This document shows, piece by piece, positions 11,451 to 23,090 of a stretch of DNA of 64,000 nt. The translations under genes were made by a program, and so were the position numbers. Every line of letters starts with the position of its first letter. Positions within the stretch are counted from its first letter, which is position 1. The stretch lies in contig VWZL01002050.1 of NCBI GenBank assembly GCA_013396915.1, positions 1 to 64,000 of the forward strand, given 5' to 3'. Under the pieces are notes generated by a model, which did no database searches, was not told the DNA's origin, and was given only the letters and a program-made list of their open reading frames with translations. This DNA comes from Stercorarius parasiticus. Lineage: Eukaryota > Chordata > Aves > Charadriiformes > Stercorariidae.

Positions 11451-13639
11451 TTTGTTAACACGGAGTTAATGTTGCTTGGTGATAGCTCGTTCCTTCCCAG
11501 AACATTATGTTCATCAAAACGCAAACTTGTGGAAAAACAGGACATTTGGAGTTAAAGTACATGCCCAGGCAACCTTACTTCTGCTCCTTCTGAGCTGGCA
11601 GCTGCCAGAGGGACTGCCAGCTCTCCATCTGCATTCACTGCGTCAAGTATAAAGCGTTCTGCGATGACTGGAGGGAGCGCTACCTGGGACACATATCAGG
11701 ACTATGAGCACCAGAGGGGGTGAGCAAGGAGGGGAGAGCCAGTCCCTTGGGGGCAGGTGGGGGACATACACGCATCTCTGGGGCAAAAGGCAAAGTGTTT
11801 CTGTCCACAGGATACCCAGGCACTTTCAGCGCAGCACTTTCAAGGACAGAAGGAGATGATATGTGATTAGGACGTCCTGGGGTAAAGATTTCACCAGGCA
11901 CTCCGTTCTGCAACAAGACCGAAAGGGAAAACTTTCTGGCAGGCATCAGCTCAGAAAACCACAGCCGTGTGGCATCAGTGCTCTGGGAAGGACAACACCA
12001 GTGCTCACCAGGAGAGCACGGCCCGCCCCACTGCACTGCAAAGTCACCGGGGTAGGGGAGAGCCATCTCCAGCAGCAAGTTTAGCTATCCCAGCAGATTC
12101 GACTCCATCACAGCTGTGGAGGACTTGGGCCATCCCTGGCAGCAGCAAGCTGTTTGCCCTTTCGTGCGGTTTCAGTCATGCTGTTTCCACCATGGAGGCT
12201 GCTGTGTCTCAGGTGAAGGATGCTTGGAGGTTGCCAGGAGCTTCAGCCCCATCCTGGGCTCTCCATATTAAGAGCAGGGAATTCAGGTCAGGATTGCCAG
12301 CAGGGCTGCAGAGATGTACAGCGCGAAAGAGCCAGGGCTGAAAATTTTGGCAGTTTTAATACGTGGTGCTTGCAGAAGCTTCAAGTACAGAAACAAAGAA
12401 TGGCCAGAAGGACTCCCTCTCTACACCTCTCCCCAGTTATCCATGCTGCTGCCATTTCCAGCTCACCTTCCTCACTGCATTGAAGCATTAGTGCTTTAGA
12501 AACTCATAACTTTTAAAAAAGTTTCTTACAGCCTTTGCTGCTGGGTACATATTTCCTAAGCAGTGGCTTACAGGAGGTTCACTACAAAGTGCAGCCACAA
12601 ATCAGGTCCTGCCCTAGACAGGCGGCTCAGTGTCCTTCTGTCCAGCCAGGCTTAGCGATGACCTCCTGATCTCCAGCAGTTTTGGGGTGTGACGCAGCAT
12701 TTCTTAAATTTATCACCTACTTTCTGGAGTTTTTTACATGTGGATTGTGTGCAGGACCTGCCCTCTACCTAGAATGGTCCCCTTGCTGACCCAGAAGGGC
12801 AGCTGGCCATGCCTGCCATGGTGAACACATGTAGATGATGGAAGCTGGTCTGGGGGAAGCTGGGGCTGGCAGCTGGCAGTCCTGAATGGCTCAGCTCCAG
12901 AAAAGGCAGAGAGGTAATGAGCACAGAGTGATTTCTCAGGTGGCAGCTGCTCCCCAGACAGAGCCAAAGGCTTCTGTGACAGATGCTCACTCTGCCTGTG
13001 AGGCTGGAGGAAGCAAAGCCCCAGGTGACCGTGGTGCTCAGGGAGTCCCTGGAAAACACAAGCATCCTTGCTAAAATGAGGCCCGGTGATGATGCAAAAG
13101 ATTTTCCAGGAACTCTTGAGCATCTAGCTGAGACTGAGAACTGCCCCGAGGATGTGGAGATCATCACGCCAGCTCGTCTGGGAGGAGAAGCTCAGACAGC
13201 TGAGTGGGAAGGAGGCCCTTGAACCTCCAGAGCGCTACCTGCTGCAGCTCTGGACTCACCTGCCCTGACCCAGGGACTTCTTTTGATGAGGTATTGGCTG
13301 GGAAACGTGTGCCCCTGGGTCCCACATCCCTCCAGGTGGAAAACCTGGCAACTTCTGGATTCCCTAAAGCTGTATTTAAAGTTAGAGGTGCTTTCACCTA
13401 GAGAAACAGTAAATAATCCAGGAGGTCAGTTTTTTGGATCTTTCAAGAGGCCCCATGAACATGTTTGCAACTACATTGTGTGCTTAGCCTGAATAGTGGA
13501 AAACTACCCAGAAATCAGACTGTGGAGTGAGGAACATAAAGATGGAGTGTACAAAATGAGAAAAGGACGGTGCTCTGTCAAATAGACAGAACACTTATAG
13601 ATACGGGCAGCTGGACTTGCTTGCCTCTGAAACAGAAGA
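11451..13639. other. Intergenic DNA, no gene recognised
   Basis: Mixed-composition DNA with no recognised exon, RNA gene or clear repeat. Open frames here are short and overlap on both strands without codon bias I could trust. Confidence 0.45.
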
Positions 13640-15173
13640 ACCACATCAAATCCTGATGGGATGCACCCACAAGTGCTGGGGGATCTGGCAGATGTCATTG
13701 CGAGGCCACTCTCAATAATCTTTGATTGATCATAGCACCTGGGAGAAGTACGTGAAGATAGGAGGAAAGCAAACATCACTCCTATCTTCAAGAAGGGCAA
13801 GAAGGAGTACCCAGGGAACTACAAGCCAGTCAGCCTCACCTTGATCCCTGGGAAGGTGATGGAGCAGCTAATCCTGGACACCATTTGCAGGCACATGGAT
13901 GACAAGAAAATCACCAGGAATAGTCAGCATGGATTCACCAAGGGGAAGTCATGCTTGACCAACTTGATAACCTTCTGTGATGAAATGACAGACTGGTAGA
14001 CAAGGGGAGAACTGTGGATATTACTTACATTGACTTCAACAGGGCCTTTGACACTGTCTCCCGTAAGATTCTCACAGACGAGCTGTTGATGTATAGGCTG
14101 GATAAGCAGACAGTGAGATGGGTTGAAAGCTGGCTGAATGGCTGGGCCCAGAGGTTGGTGACCAGTGGTGCAAAGTCTAGTTGGAGGCCAGTACCTAGTA
14201 CTGACCCCCTGTAACTAAGGGGTCAATACTGGGTCTAGTCCTGTTCAACATCTTCATTAATGTTGTGGGTGATGGGGCAGAGTGTACCCTCAACAAGTTT
14301 GATGATGACACCAAACTGGGAGGAGTAACAGATACACCAGATGGTCGTGCTGCCATCTCTCAACAAGCTGGAGAAATGAGATGACAGGAACTTAATGAAG
14401 TTCAACAAGGAGAACTGCAGAGTCCTGCACCTGGCAAGGAACAACCTCATGCACCAATATATTCTGGGGACCACCTAGCTGGGAAACAGCTGGCAGAAAA
14501 GGACCTGGGGGTCCTGGTGGACACCAAGTTGAACAGGAGTCAGCAATGTGCCCTTGCCACAAAGAAGGCAAATGGTATCCTGGGATGAATTAGGTAAAGT
14601 ATTGCCAGCAGGCCAAGGGAGGTGATCCTTCCCCTCTACTTAGCTGTGGTGAGGCCACACCCGGAGTGCTGTGTCCAGTTCTGGGCTTCCCAGTATGAGA
14701 GGGACATGGACATACTGGAGAGAGTCCAACAAAGAGCTGCTAAGATGATTAATGTACTGGAGCATCTCTCCTATGAGGAAAGGCTGAGAGACCTAGGACT
14801 GTTCAGCCTGGAGGAGAGAGGGCTCAGGGGATCGTATCAATGTGTATAAATGCCTGAAGGGAGGGTGCAAAAAGGAAGGAGTCAGGCTCTTTTCAGTAGT
14901 GTCCAGTGACAGTCCCAGAGGCAATGGGCACAAACCGAAACACTGGAGGCTCCCTCTGAACACCAGGAAACCCTTTTTTACTGTGAAGGTGACCAAGCAA
15001 TGGCACAAATTGCCCAGAGAGGTTGTGCAGTCTCCTTCCTTGGAGATACTCAAAAGCCATCTGGACATGGTCCTGGGCAAGCGTCTCTAGATGGCCCTGC
15101 TTGAGGAGAGGGACGTTGGACCAGATGACCTCCACAGGTCCCTTCCAACCTCAGCCGCTCTGCAATTCTGTGA
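13640..15173 (+). mobile_element. CR1 LINE retrotransposon, 5'-truncated, inactive
   Basis: About 1.5 kb of an avian CR1 covering the C-terminal half of the reverse transcriptase ORF and the 3' end. Recognisable pieces in order are the SPIFKKGKKE-like stretch at about 13775-13810, the QHGFTKGKSC-like stretch at 13925-13960, DFNRAFDTVS at 14032-14061, the catalytic box at about 14295-14320, and the closing GGTCCCTTCCAACC and ATTCTGTGA. The catalytic F-A-D-D box reads F-D-D-D, and in-frame stops and frameshifts break the ORF, so it cannot encode an active enzyme. CR1 copies are normally 5'-truncated and lack a poly-A tail, as here. The left border is approximate. Confidence 0.93.
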
Positions 15174-16370
15174 AACCACTTACTGGGAAGGGTGTGCCAC
15201 CCTGAGCCGTGTCTGGGCTTTGTCTCAGGCAGGAGCAGTGGTAGCTGGATTGGGCTAAAACTGCACCAGCGGTGTGACAGAATGGGTGGTTGCAGGTCAC
15301 CACTCAGCCCTGTGTCCTGGGGCTGTGTACTCTGCAGCACAAATACAGTGGTGGCTTCTGGGAGACCATCTCAGGAGATGGCAGGCTGAGGCTGTTGGCA
15401 GCTGTGCCTTCTTGAAACAAGGGCAGGGTGACTTCCCCGTCCCAGATGGAGGTGGAATGAGGGAAGGATGGAGTTGGTACGGGGAAGAAGGACACGATGG
15501 CGGGGAAGCTGTCCCTAACTTGCTCTGCTTCTCATCAGGAGTTGTACCCTCCTGCCATATGGCTACGCACCTTGCCTGCTGGGGAATCAGAAATGTCCAG
15601 GTCTGTGCTACGGGTTGAGAAACAGTGGAAAGATGTGCTGTGACTAGGTAACACTACTGATGCTGAGCTTAGCCCTTTGGAAACTACGGCATGAGGAGGA
15701 CGATGAAGTAACCCTGGGAGACAAGATGTCCGCGGTACACTGAAAGGAAGTAAGGCAGCTGGTGAGTTTTCCCTGATGATGTTGTAAACACATCTGAAAA
15801 ATTACTGCCCTGAACATTATGTTTACCTGAAACTTGGGAGCCCTGCCCAAAGGGATCTGTTCCAGACGCTGGGAAAGCTCCGGGACACAATAAAGGGGCA
15901 AGAGCTGCTGAAACCTGAAAAGCTGCCCAGAGTGACACAGCCCAAGCCTGTTACTCTGAAAACCTCTCAGTGTGCCTGACTCTGTAATGAATTCCAGAGG
16001 GGTTCACAGTGCACAGACTTCATGCATCCCTGATGTTACACACTGTTAAAACACTTGTAGCAAAATGTCCTTCCAGGCTTTTGGCGCTTACCCAAGGGGC
16101 TCCTGGCAGACCCTGCTATTCCCAGAACCCCAACAGCAGACTACTTGTCCGGCGCTGCATTTTATCCTGGCTGGTTTTGCCCCTTCAGCTTGTCACAGCC
16201 CCAAGCCCCTTTCTCATGCCTGTCAGGCAGCAGCTGCACGTATGAACTAGCTTCCCTGCCAATGTGTGCTTCAAACCTGAAAAAAAAACCAAACAAACCT
16301 CCAACGTCAATTCATCAGGAAGATCACGTCAAGCCCATCGAACTTCTCTCTCTGACAGGGTAACTGGCCT
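15174..16370. other. Intergenic DNA, no gene recognised
   Basis: No exon or RNA gene was recognised between the young CR1 and the older CR1-like remnant. Short A-rich patch with AAACC units at about 16281-16296. Confidence 0.45.
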
Positions 16371-16850
16371 AGTGGACTGGGAGGGATGTAGTAGACGTGA
16401 TACGTCTTGACTTCAAGGCTTTTGATGCAGCGAAAGATATGAAGCTCTCATAAACAAACTATGGGGAAAAAACCCCACACAGTCGTAATTGCCAAAAGGT
16501 GCACGCAATTGCCAAAAGGTGCATGCAATTGCCAAAAAGTGTATGCAGCTGGTCTGGGGAGATTGCACTGTTAGAGTGGAGAGGTACTTTCCACAACGGG
16601 GCCGTGGAAATCGGCAGATTCATTTTTATCAGTGAAAGCTTAAGCTGTGTGGTAGGAAAAGCTTTTTAAGTATCGAGCAATAAAATGCTGGACTAGATTG
16701 GCCAAGGGAGCCCTGTCACTAGAGGCTGTTGAGAACAGGTTCAACAAATATCTGTCAGGGATGAGTTGTGCTTACTTAATCTTGTCGCTGGGTCAGAAGG
16801 ATGAATTAGATGATTGCCTGAGGTCTCGTCCCAATTTCATTTCCCCCAAT
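16371..16850 (+). mobile_element. Old CR1-like LINE 3' remnant interrupted by a short tandem repeat
   Basis: Fragments such as GACTTCAAGGCTTTTGATGC (compare the DFSKAFD region of CR1), GCTGGACTAGATTGGCC and the closing GATTGCCTGAGGTCTCGTCC resemble an old CR1 3' end. The element is heavily decayed and has a 3 x 20-bp tandem repeat inside it (16487-16546). Call by eye only; a repeat-library search would settle it. Confidence 0.42.
16487..16546 (+). repeat. Perfectly phased 20-bp tandem repeat, three copies
   Basis: Unit AATTGCCAAAAGGTGCACGC occurs at 16487-16506, 16507-16526 and 16527-16546. Copy 2 differs from copy 1 at one base; copy 3 differs from copy 2 at two bases. It has no visible extension on either side. 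Confidence 0.95.
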
Positions 16851-17749
16851 TAAATTAAATAAACCTCAGAAATCATTGGCAGAAGCAAGCCGCAGCAAGC
16901 TGTACTCACTGTGTCCCCCCCAGTCAGGCATTAGACCAGCACTCACCCCGTCCAGGTGTAAACCAGGGTGGGGACCTATCACTCGTCCCCCTGATGCTGA
17001 AAACCAGCACGATGACACCCTTTCGGCTCTGCTGTCTGCACAGGTGTGTGTGGTACATTTAGTTCACATGGGCTTTTGTGCATTTCTCCAAAGAACCGAG
17101 CCTTTTCTGAGATGCTGGGTTTTAAATTTCCTTCCTCAGAGGGCTTATGGGAGCAGGTGTTATATGGGAGAAACACCGAGCAGTTGCCTGCATAGCGAGC
17201 ACAAGGCTTTGGACTGATCTCCTACCCTTTAAGGAAAGACTCTTTGGGGCATGGAGCACGAAAACGTGGGCTTGCAGGCCTGTGCTCAGCACCTCTTTTC
17301 TTATAAATGCTGTGCTTGTCGTGCTAACCTGCTCTGCCTGCCAAGGAAGCACAGCAAAATTGCAGGGATAGGTAAATCTGTGCAGCCTTAAAAAGAGCCA
17401 AACTCTGAAGAGGAAGGGACTGCCTGACTTGATCATGGCCGAGCTCCTTCCCTTCCATAACGGCTCATTTCGCTGGGCGCATCCCTGTGTATAAAATGGA
17501 TTTCTAGAGAGAAGTTCACCCATCTCAGCCTTTCGCTAAGCTGAAGAAGCCAAGTCCACTCCACGTCCACTCGCACGGAGAGCAGGGGGAGGCACGGCAA
17601 CAGACACTGTTATTCCGACTCCCCCACGCTGCTGCCAGCCCCCAGCCCACTTCCGAACATGGGTGACAAATCGTATCTAGCATCCTAAATAACATAATGA
17701 TCTCTTTAAGGCTGTTGTCTTTGTGATCACATCACATCGGAGCTTCATA
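16851..17749. other. Intergenic DNA, no gene recognised
   Basis: No recognised exon, RNA gene or repeat. The ATTAAATTAAATAAA stretch at about 16850-16863 is low-complexity and probably the tail of the neighbouring element. Confidence 0.4.
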
Positions 17750-18490
17750 ATCACCTCGTGGATGATGAATGCACCCAGATCTTTCTTTTCTTCTGACATT
17801 TCTAACCAGTGAATTTCTGTGTGTAAAAGACATTCCTGTTAGCAGGGGCAAAGAACAGGACCTCACACTTCCCCACTCTAGACTGTGAGTAATTCTTCTA
17901 AATGCATTTAATCAGCAAACTTCCTTTTCATGCTGCTTTTTTGCTGAGCTAGAGCCATTATTGCAAGAAGACTTATTCCCAAGGTCAGTAACATTCCTCC
18001 ATAGTGGCAGTTCCTTTTTGACTCCACACGTCATCTGCCTTTCCCCAGCATTTTACCCACCTAAAATTCTCCTACTAATTCCTTACACTTTAGCTTATCT
18101 AGCTGCCTTCCAGCCTTTACTGTATCGAATGCACTACTGAAATCCAGCTAGATTAGATTTACCGATTTATTTTTTTTTCATCCAGGTAAGGGAAAAGAGG
18201 TAAAGAAAAGGATCAAGTTAAGGGTACACAGTGCTTTTGTTGATAAACCCATTCTGTATTTGATTCCATTTTCCACTTACTGCTGTAGCTTTAATTTTGT
18301 TTTCCTTCTGTAATTTGTTCTTAACCTTATGCTCTATTGAGACTAGACTAATGGGTTTGCAGCTGCCCAGGGTACTTTGTTTTCTCTCTTCCTGAAATAT
18401 AGCTCCCTTTTTCCAGCCCTGGCATGCTTACCCTGAATTTGATGGATATGCTGCAAATCTCTGCTCCCAAAACTGCAGTTTCCTTAGCCA
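17750..18490 (-). mobile_element. Old L3/CR1-like LINE, reverse-transcriptase region
   Basis: On the + strand this reads as the complement of a CR1-clade RT region: a block ending GAATGCACTACTGAAATCCA (the complement of the D-F-x-K-A-F-D stretch), then GATCAAGTTA, then GATAAACCCATTCTGTATT (complement of the Q-x-G-F-x-x-x-x-S stretch), then CTAATGGGTTTGCAGCTGCC and a block resembling CCCTTTTTCCAGCCCTGGCA. The spacing fits an RT domain. Decay is far advanced, with no open frame left. Confidence 0.5.
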
Positions 18491-19339
18491 GTTTTGAAAA
18501 AAGAACCACAAATATGAAGGTGAGCTGGCGAGCTCCAGTGTTGCTGTGATAGAGCTTCTTGAGTTTTGCTTCTGCCTTAAAACCATAATTTACTCTTCTC
18601 CACCCTTTCTTCTGTCCTCTTCTCCCACCTTTTTCAGCATCATCCTCCTTATTGAGAAATGATATGAGGCAGCTGTAAAGACCCCGAGGTGCTTTGGCAG
18701 CACTGTGGTGAGCACCAAAGGTGGTGTGAGGAGTGCATCAGCCAAGCACCCACCACTATGCTCTCCTGGTGGACTAAATGCTATGGTTTAGGCTAGCGGA
18801 CCGGTGCATTTCTCAAAAAGGGGGAACTTGCGAAGTGACTGTATAACTTCTGAATGAGAATAGAGATCCCCTGAAACTCATCACGTATCCTCTGACTGTA
18901 CAGAAACACGTGGACACCTAAGCCAAGAACATAAAGGAGTTATTAAAGTTTCTCTGCTTCTGAAGAGGTGAAGGTAGTGGTGGGGGAAAAAAACCTTCTA
19001 GATGATGCAATAAAGTTTTCAATGACATTCAATGGCTGCTGCTGTTCATAAGAACATGGATATCACAGCTTACGGAGTCACCCCCAAACCAAACAGGTCC
19101 TGCTGTTGGAGATTCACCTGTACTTGGAATATAAGTAAGATGGGTCAAGTAGGGCTACAGAGGGTGGCAAGCCAGCTGGAGAAGAGATGTTCATGCGGAA
19201 GGGCTGCTAACACTGCTGTCAACATAGATGCATTTCCACAGGGCCAAGCAAGCATACCACCCTTCTGGCTCCTAGCATTAAGAAGACACTGAACATTGTC
19301 TCACAGCAGATCAGCAGCACAGATCCACAGAAAAAAAAT
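18491..19339. other. Intergenic DNA, no gene recognised
   Basis: No recognised exon or RNA gene. Short open frames are unsupported by splice sites or known families. Confidence 0.4.
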
Positions 19340-19985
19340 CAGGTGGGAAGGGACCTCCAGAAGTCTCTAGTCGAATCCAGAAGTCTCTGGTCCAATCCCC
19401 TGCCCACAGGCGGGTAACTCCAAAACTAGACCAGGTTGCTCAGGGCCTTGGTCACACAGCTTCTGAATATCTCTAAGGGTGGAGATTCCCCAGTCTTTCT
19501 AGACACCTGTTCCACTGCTGAACTGCTCTCAAGGGGAAGAAATTTTCCCTTATATACATTCAGAATATGCCTTGTTGCAACTTGTGTCCGTTGTTTCTTG
19601 TCCTTTCGCTGTGCCCCCCCTCTCAGAGTCTGGCTCCATCTCTTTACAATTTTCCTTATAGGTAGTAGCAGACAGAGATTAGATACCTTCCTGGCATTCT
19701 CTCTTGAACAAACCCAGCTCCTCCAGCCTTCTCCTTGCGCGTTGTGTGCTCCAGCTCTCCACTGTGGGGCCCTTTTTCTGGCCACGCTGCAGTTTTTCCA
19801 CATCTGCCTTGTACTGAGGAGCCAGCCCTGGACATAACCTTCCAGACGGGGCCTCACAACTCTCAAGTGGATGGGAATAATAATTTCCCTTGATCTGCTG
19901 GCTCCACTTTTGCTAATGCAGCCTAAGCTGCAAGGATCCTTCATTGCTTGAAGGGCTCACTGCTGAATCATGTTCAAAATGCTTC
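19340..19985 (-). mobile_element. CR1 LINE 3' fragment
   Basis: The complement of an avian CR1 3' end begins at about 19340 (GGTGGGAAGGGACCTCCAGA) and continues through TTGCTCAGGGCC, GAATATCTCTAAGGGTGGAG, the GGGGAAGAAATTTTCCCTTA block and GTTTCTTGTCCTTTCGCTGT, to the AGCTCCTCCAGCCTTCTCC region. It is the opposite orientation to the copy at 13.6 kb and from a different subfamily. Its extreme 3' end carries a 20-bp tandem duplication (19357-19396). The right border near 19985 is approximate. Confidence 0.88.
19357..19396 (+). repeat. 20-bp tandem duplication inside the CR1 3' end
   Basis: CCAGAAGTCTCTAGTCGAAT is followed directly by a second copy differing at two bases. Other CR1 copies in the window lack the doubling, so it arose after or during this insertion. 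Confidence 0.85.
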
Positions 19986-22978
19986 TTGAGACTTTTTGTG
20001 GTGATCTAATAGAATCCTTTTTCGTTTAAGTTTGTTGAGGTTATTGCCGCAGAGAAGCTACTGCCCCGCTGGAACAGGTTTTGCCCGTGCACGTGTGGTG
20101 TGCTGTGGCTGCGACCACGCAAGAGAGATCCGCCTCAGGCACTTCTGGGCTCATTCTGATTTTTGCCCTGTGCTGAAGGTCCTCAGGTGCAGCCCCTTTG
20201 GCTGCTCTTGATACAGCCGGTGATACTTTTTCCTCCTTTCAAATGGCGGGATTCGCATTTGTGGCATGTTAGCCAGAAGGTTCGGTAACTAATTGCCCTC
20301 ACTGCAGCAGCCAAACGAACTCAGTCTGTAGCTCAGGTGGATCAATGCCAGGTTATGACGTTCCTGCCCAACAGGGATCCCCACACCCCCAGTTCCAGAG
20401 CAGCCTACTTCTTTCACTGAAAAAGCAGTGGATCATTTTCCCACATGCTGCTAATTCCAAAGTGTATCCCAGGTGTGTGGTTTCTGCTCCTTGCCCGTAA
20501 GAGAGGAGATGCCACTAAAATGCAATGATTCGGGCAAGCAGCCACATGTAGGGTAACACACACTATAACTCTCCATTACCGTGTATTTCTCAAACCTTAA
20601 ACAACACTAACCAGAGAAGTTACCAAGCAGGGGAAGATGCAATTTATTTCCATGCAGCAGAAAAAAAGGCAGGAATGACGTGCTGAAATGCTCTCTGCTG
20701 TGTGCTGCCAGGGGATTTAATCAGCCGATTGCCAAAGAGATGTCAGTTCCCTGAAAGAGTGAGGACAACATGCCTTGCTGAGAAATGTACTCGCAGGATT
20801 AAAATACCAGCTTCAGGATAAACCTAATATTGTCCCACAAGCAGATGAAAATTTGGGCAAGAATGAACAGCCTTCATCCTTAAAATGTGTGTCACTCCAT
20901 CTTTTCCAAGCCCATCTGCCCGTCTCTGTCTACTGCTCAGGTACCCCCAACTAATTCAGGTACCACTGGTGGCAACTCACTGAACATGTCAGGCCAGGTC
21001 TACCAGCCCTAGAAGCCAGCCAAGCAGGATCCCATGACACAAAGTACCACCTATATTAGTGGGATGGCCGCCGTGAACAGCGCTATTTAGACACAGGCAG
21101 CAGACAAAAGGTGCTCAGCAAAGAACATACACTGACAACACGAGCGGATGGTATGTCGTCATTACTGAATGTCCAGGGGTGGATGCCTTGTGTTAGGGTG
21201 GCGAGGAAGGAGAGAGATAAAGAAATCAGGCGAGCTGAAAAAGCAGGGAAGAGCTGAGGTGGGAACGTGACAGTCAGATGTGACTGTGGAGGAGGTAACA
21301 AGGATGGGAGATGGAGAAGGAAGGCAGGCAGGCAGGCAGGCAGCGTGGAGGTGTGAGTTTGCCACCCTCCTGGGTCAAAGCTGTGTGGAAGAGCTCGTTA
21401 CAAAGGTTGCAAGAGAGGAACTTGGGGCTTAGCTGGCTTTCTCCACACATTTTCTTTTCCGAGCTTGCCAGGAGCTGGTGCCCTCAGCGGGAGGCGGGCA
21501 CCCGGCTGTGCTGCTTACATGCTTCTGCTCCCAGGAGGGAGGCCCCACTAACCTCCACCTACCACCCCCTCCAGGGCTCAGTTACCTCCTGCAGTGGCTT
21601 TCACATTGCTGCTGGCTTATTTTCTTGCCGCGCAGTCGTAAACCTCTCTCAGTCACCCCCTTTCCAGATACCAGCCCAGGCTGGCCGTGCCGCTGTGAGG
21701 ACCCCATGGCTGGTGCAGCATGGCTGCCCCTCCTTGCACACCTCCAAGCCCCGAGATACCACGCTCTGAACTGTACCAAAGATGAGCTTTCTGAAGGAAT
21801 GAGCCGGTCTGGAAGCAGCCACTGGGCATGCATTCTGCTCCTTGCCCAGGGGCCGGCTGATGCGAGAAGCTGTAAGCACACACATGTGGGGATATGGGCA
21901 CACCTCACTGGGGAGAAACCTGCTGTGGTGGCCAGGATGCTCCTCCCTGGTGCAGGGAAGGAGCAAGGGCAGGCAGGATAAGTAAAGGCAGGCAACAGAG
22001 TGCTGGGAAAGAGGGTGAAGAGATCAGTTGTACTCTCCAGAGACGCACACACCTATTCCTCTGATTTTGCCTCCTCCTAAGGAAAGGAGATAAGAGAAAT
22101 CAAGTGTCTGTGACAGATGTTAGTCACGCTGCCTCACGTGCTACTGAAGGGTGCTCGGCAGCGCAGGGTGGGAGGGGGAGTAGAAAACTCCAGGCACGGT
22201 AAAAAAAAATTAACCACTTTGTCCCACTCCTGAGCTGGCAATTACAACTTTTCTTTGTCCAGTATAGGGTATTTTAACAAGCTCTCCCAGTTACCGAGCC
22301 CAGGCCAGCCCTGTTCTTGGAGGAGACTCTCGGACTTCTTTCTTTCTAGGCAGCATACAGAGAGGAAGGAGGAGAGCCGAGAAGCTACAGGGAACTCTGG
22401 AGCAAAGAAGAGGCAAAAGGGATGTCAGTGCCAAGCCAGAGTTCCTCTTCCAAGGCATAAGATTGAATACATTTGCCGCGTTGCAGAATGAGGAGAGAAA
22501 TGTCACCTTCAGAGGTGATCTGACAATCACAAAAATAAATTACACAGTGGGGAAAAAAAAAAAAAGATGAGCATTTGTGAATATTCATGAGCAAGTCAAA
22601 ACCCCCAAATTAACAAGGAAATTAATTTCCAAACTGATTAGGCTGCCAACTCCTTTTATTTAAATAAATCAACAATTGCCTTCATGTGACTCCTGCTGAA
22701 GAACGCAGAGCTAATCCTGGCTCCTCCCAGGAGGAAGTTTTGTGCTGCCTGGGATGACCAATGCCCCAGCACCTTCTGGGGACAGGCGGGTGCTGCGGCT
22801 GCAGCCGCCTGCCTCTCAGCCGCTGGGAGATTTCCCTTTGCCCACTGCTCCGGATGTTGCGGTTTCACGATCACCCGAGCCAATCTAACCGCTGGCTGCT
22901 ATAGTTGTGCTCTCCCTGGTCCCACCCTCTTACTCATGCTGGCTCTGAAAAGCTGTTCCAGCATGCCAAGCTGGCAGA
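19986..22978. other. Intergenic DNA, no gene recognised
   Basis: No exon or RNA gene was recognised. A GGCA microsatellite is at 21322-21343. An AT-rich block at about 22560-22690 with ATATTCATGAGCA, AATTAATTTCC and TTTATTTAAATAAATC has the look of a homeobox-type regulatory element, but this is only an impression. Confidence 0.4.
21322..21343. repeat. (GGCA)n microsatellite
   Basis: Five GGCA units in a row with a shorter partial unit on each side. Confidence 0.9.
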
Positions 22979-22994
22979 AAACTCCTGCAACAAT

Positions 22995-23090
22995 TAAAAA
23001 AAAAAAAAAAAAAAAAAATTTTTCCCCAGTCAAACACCTANNCCGAAAAAAATAAAAAAAAAAAAAAAAAAAAGATTTTTCCCCAGTCAC
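22995..23090. other. Duplicated A-tract boundary around a two-base gap
   Basis: An A run is followed by TTTTTCCCCAGTCA at about 23020-23034. After two N bases at 23041-23042 a second A run is followed by the same TTTTTCCCCAGTCA. This is most easily read as one locus assembled twice across a hard homopolymer. Confidence 0.75.

Noticed and set aside
14014..14849. Short open frames within 13.6-15.2 kb as possible genes
   Set aside because: They are broken pieces of the CR1 reverse transcriptase.
19032..19292. CATAAGAAC motif as the start of a reptile-type SINE
   Set aside because: Only nine bases agree with the element I had in mind and the following sequence does not.
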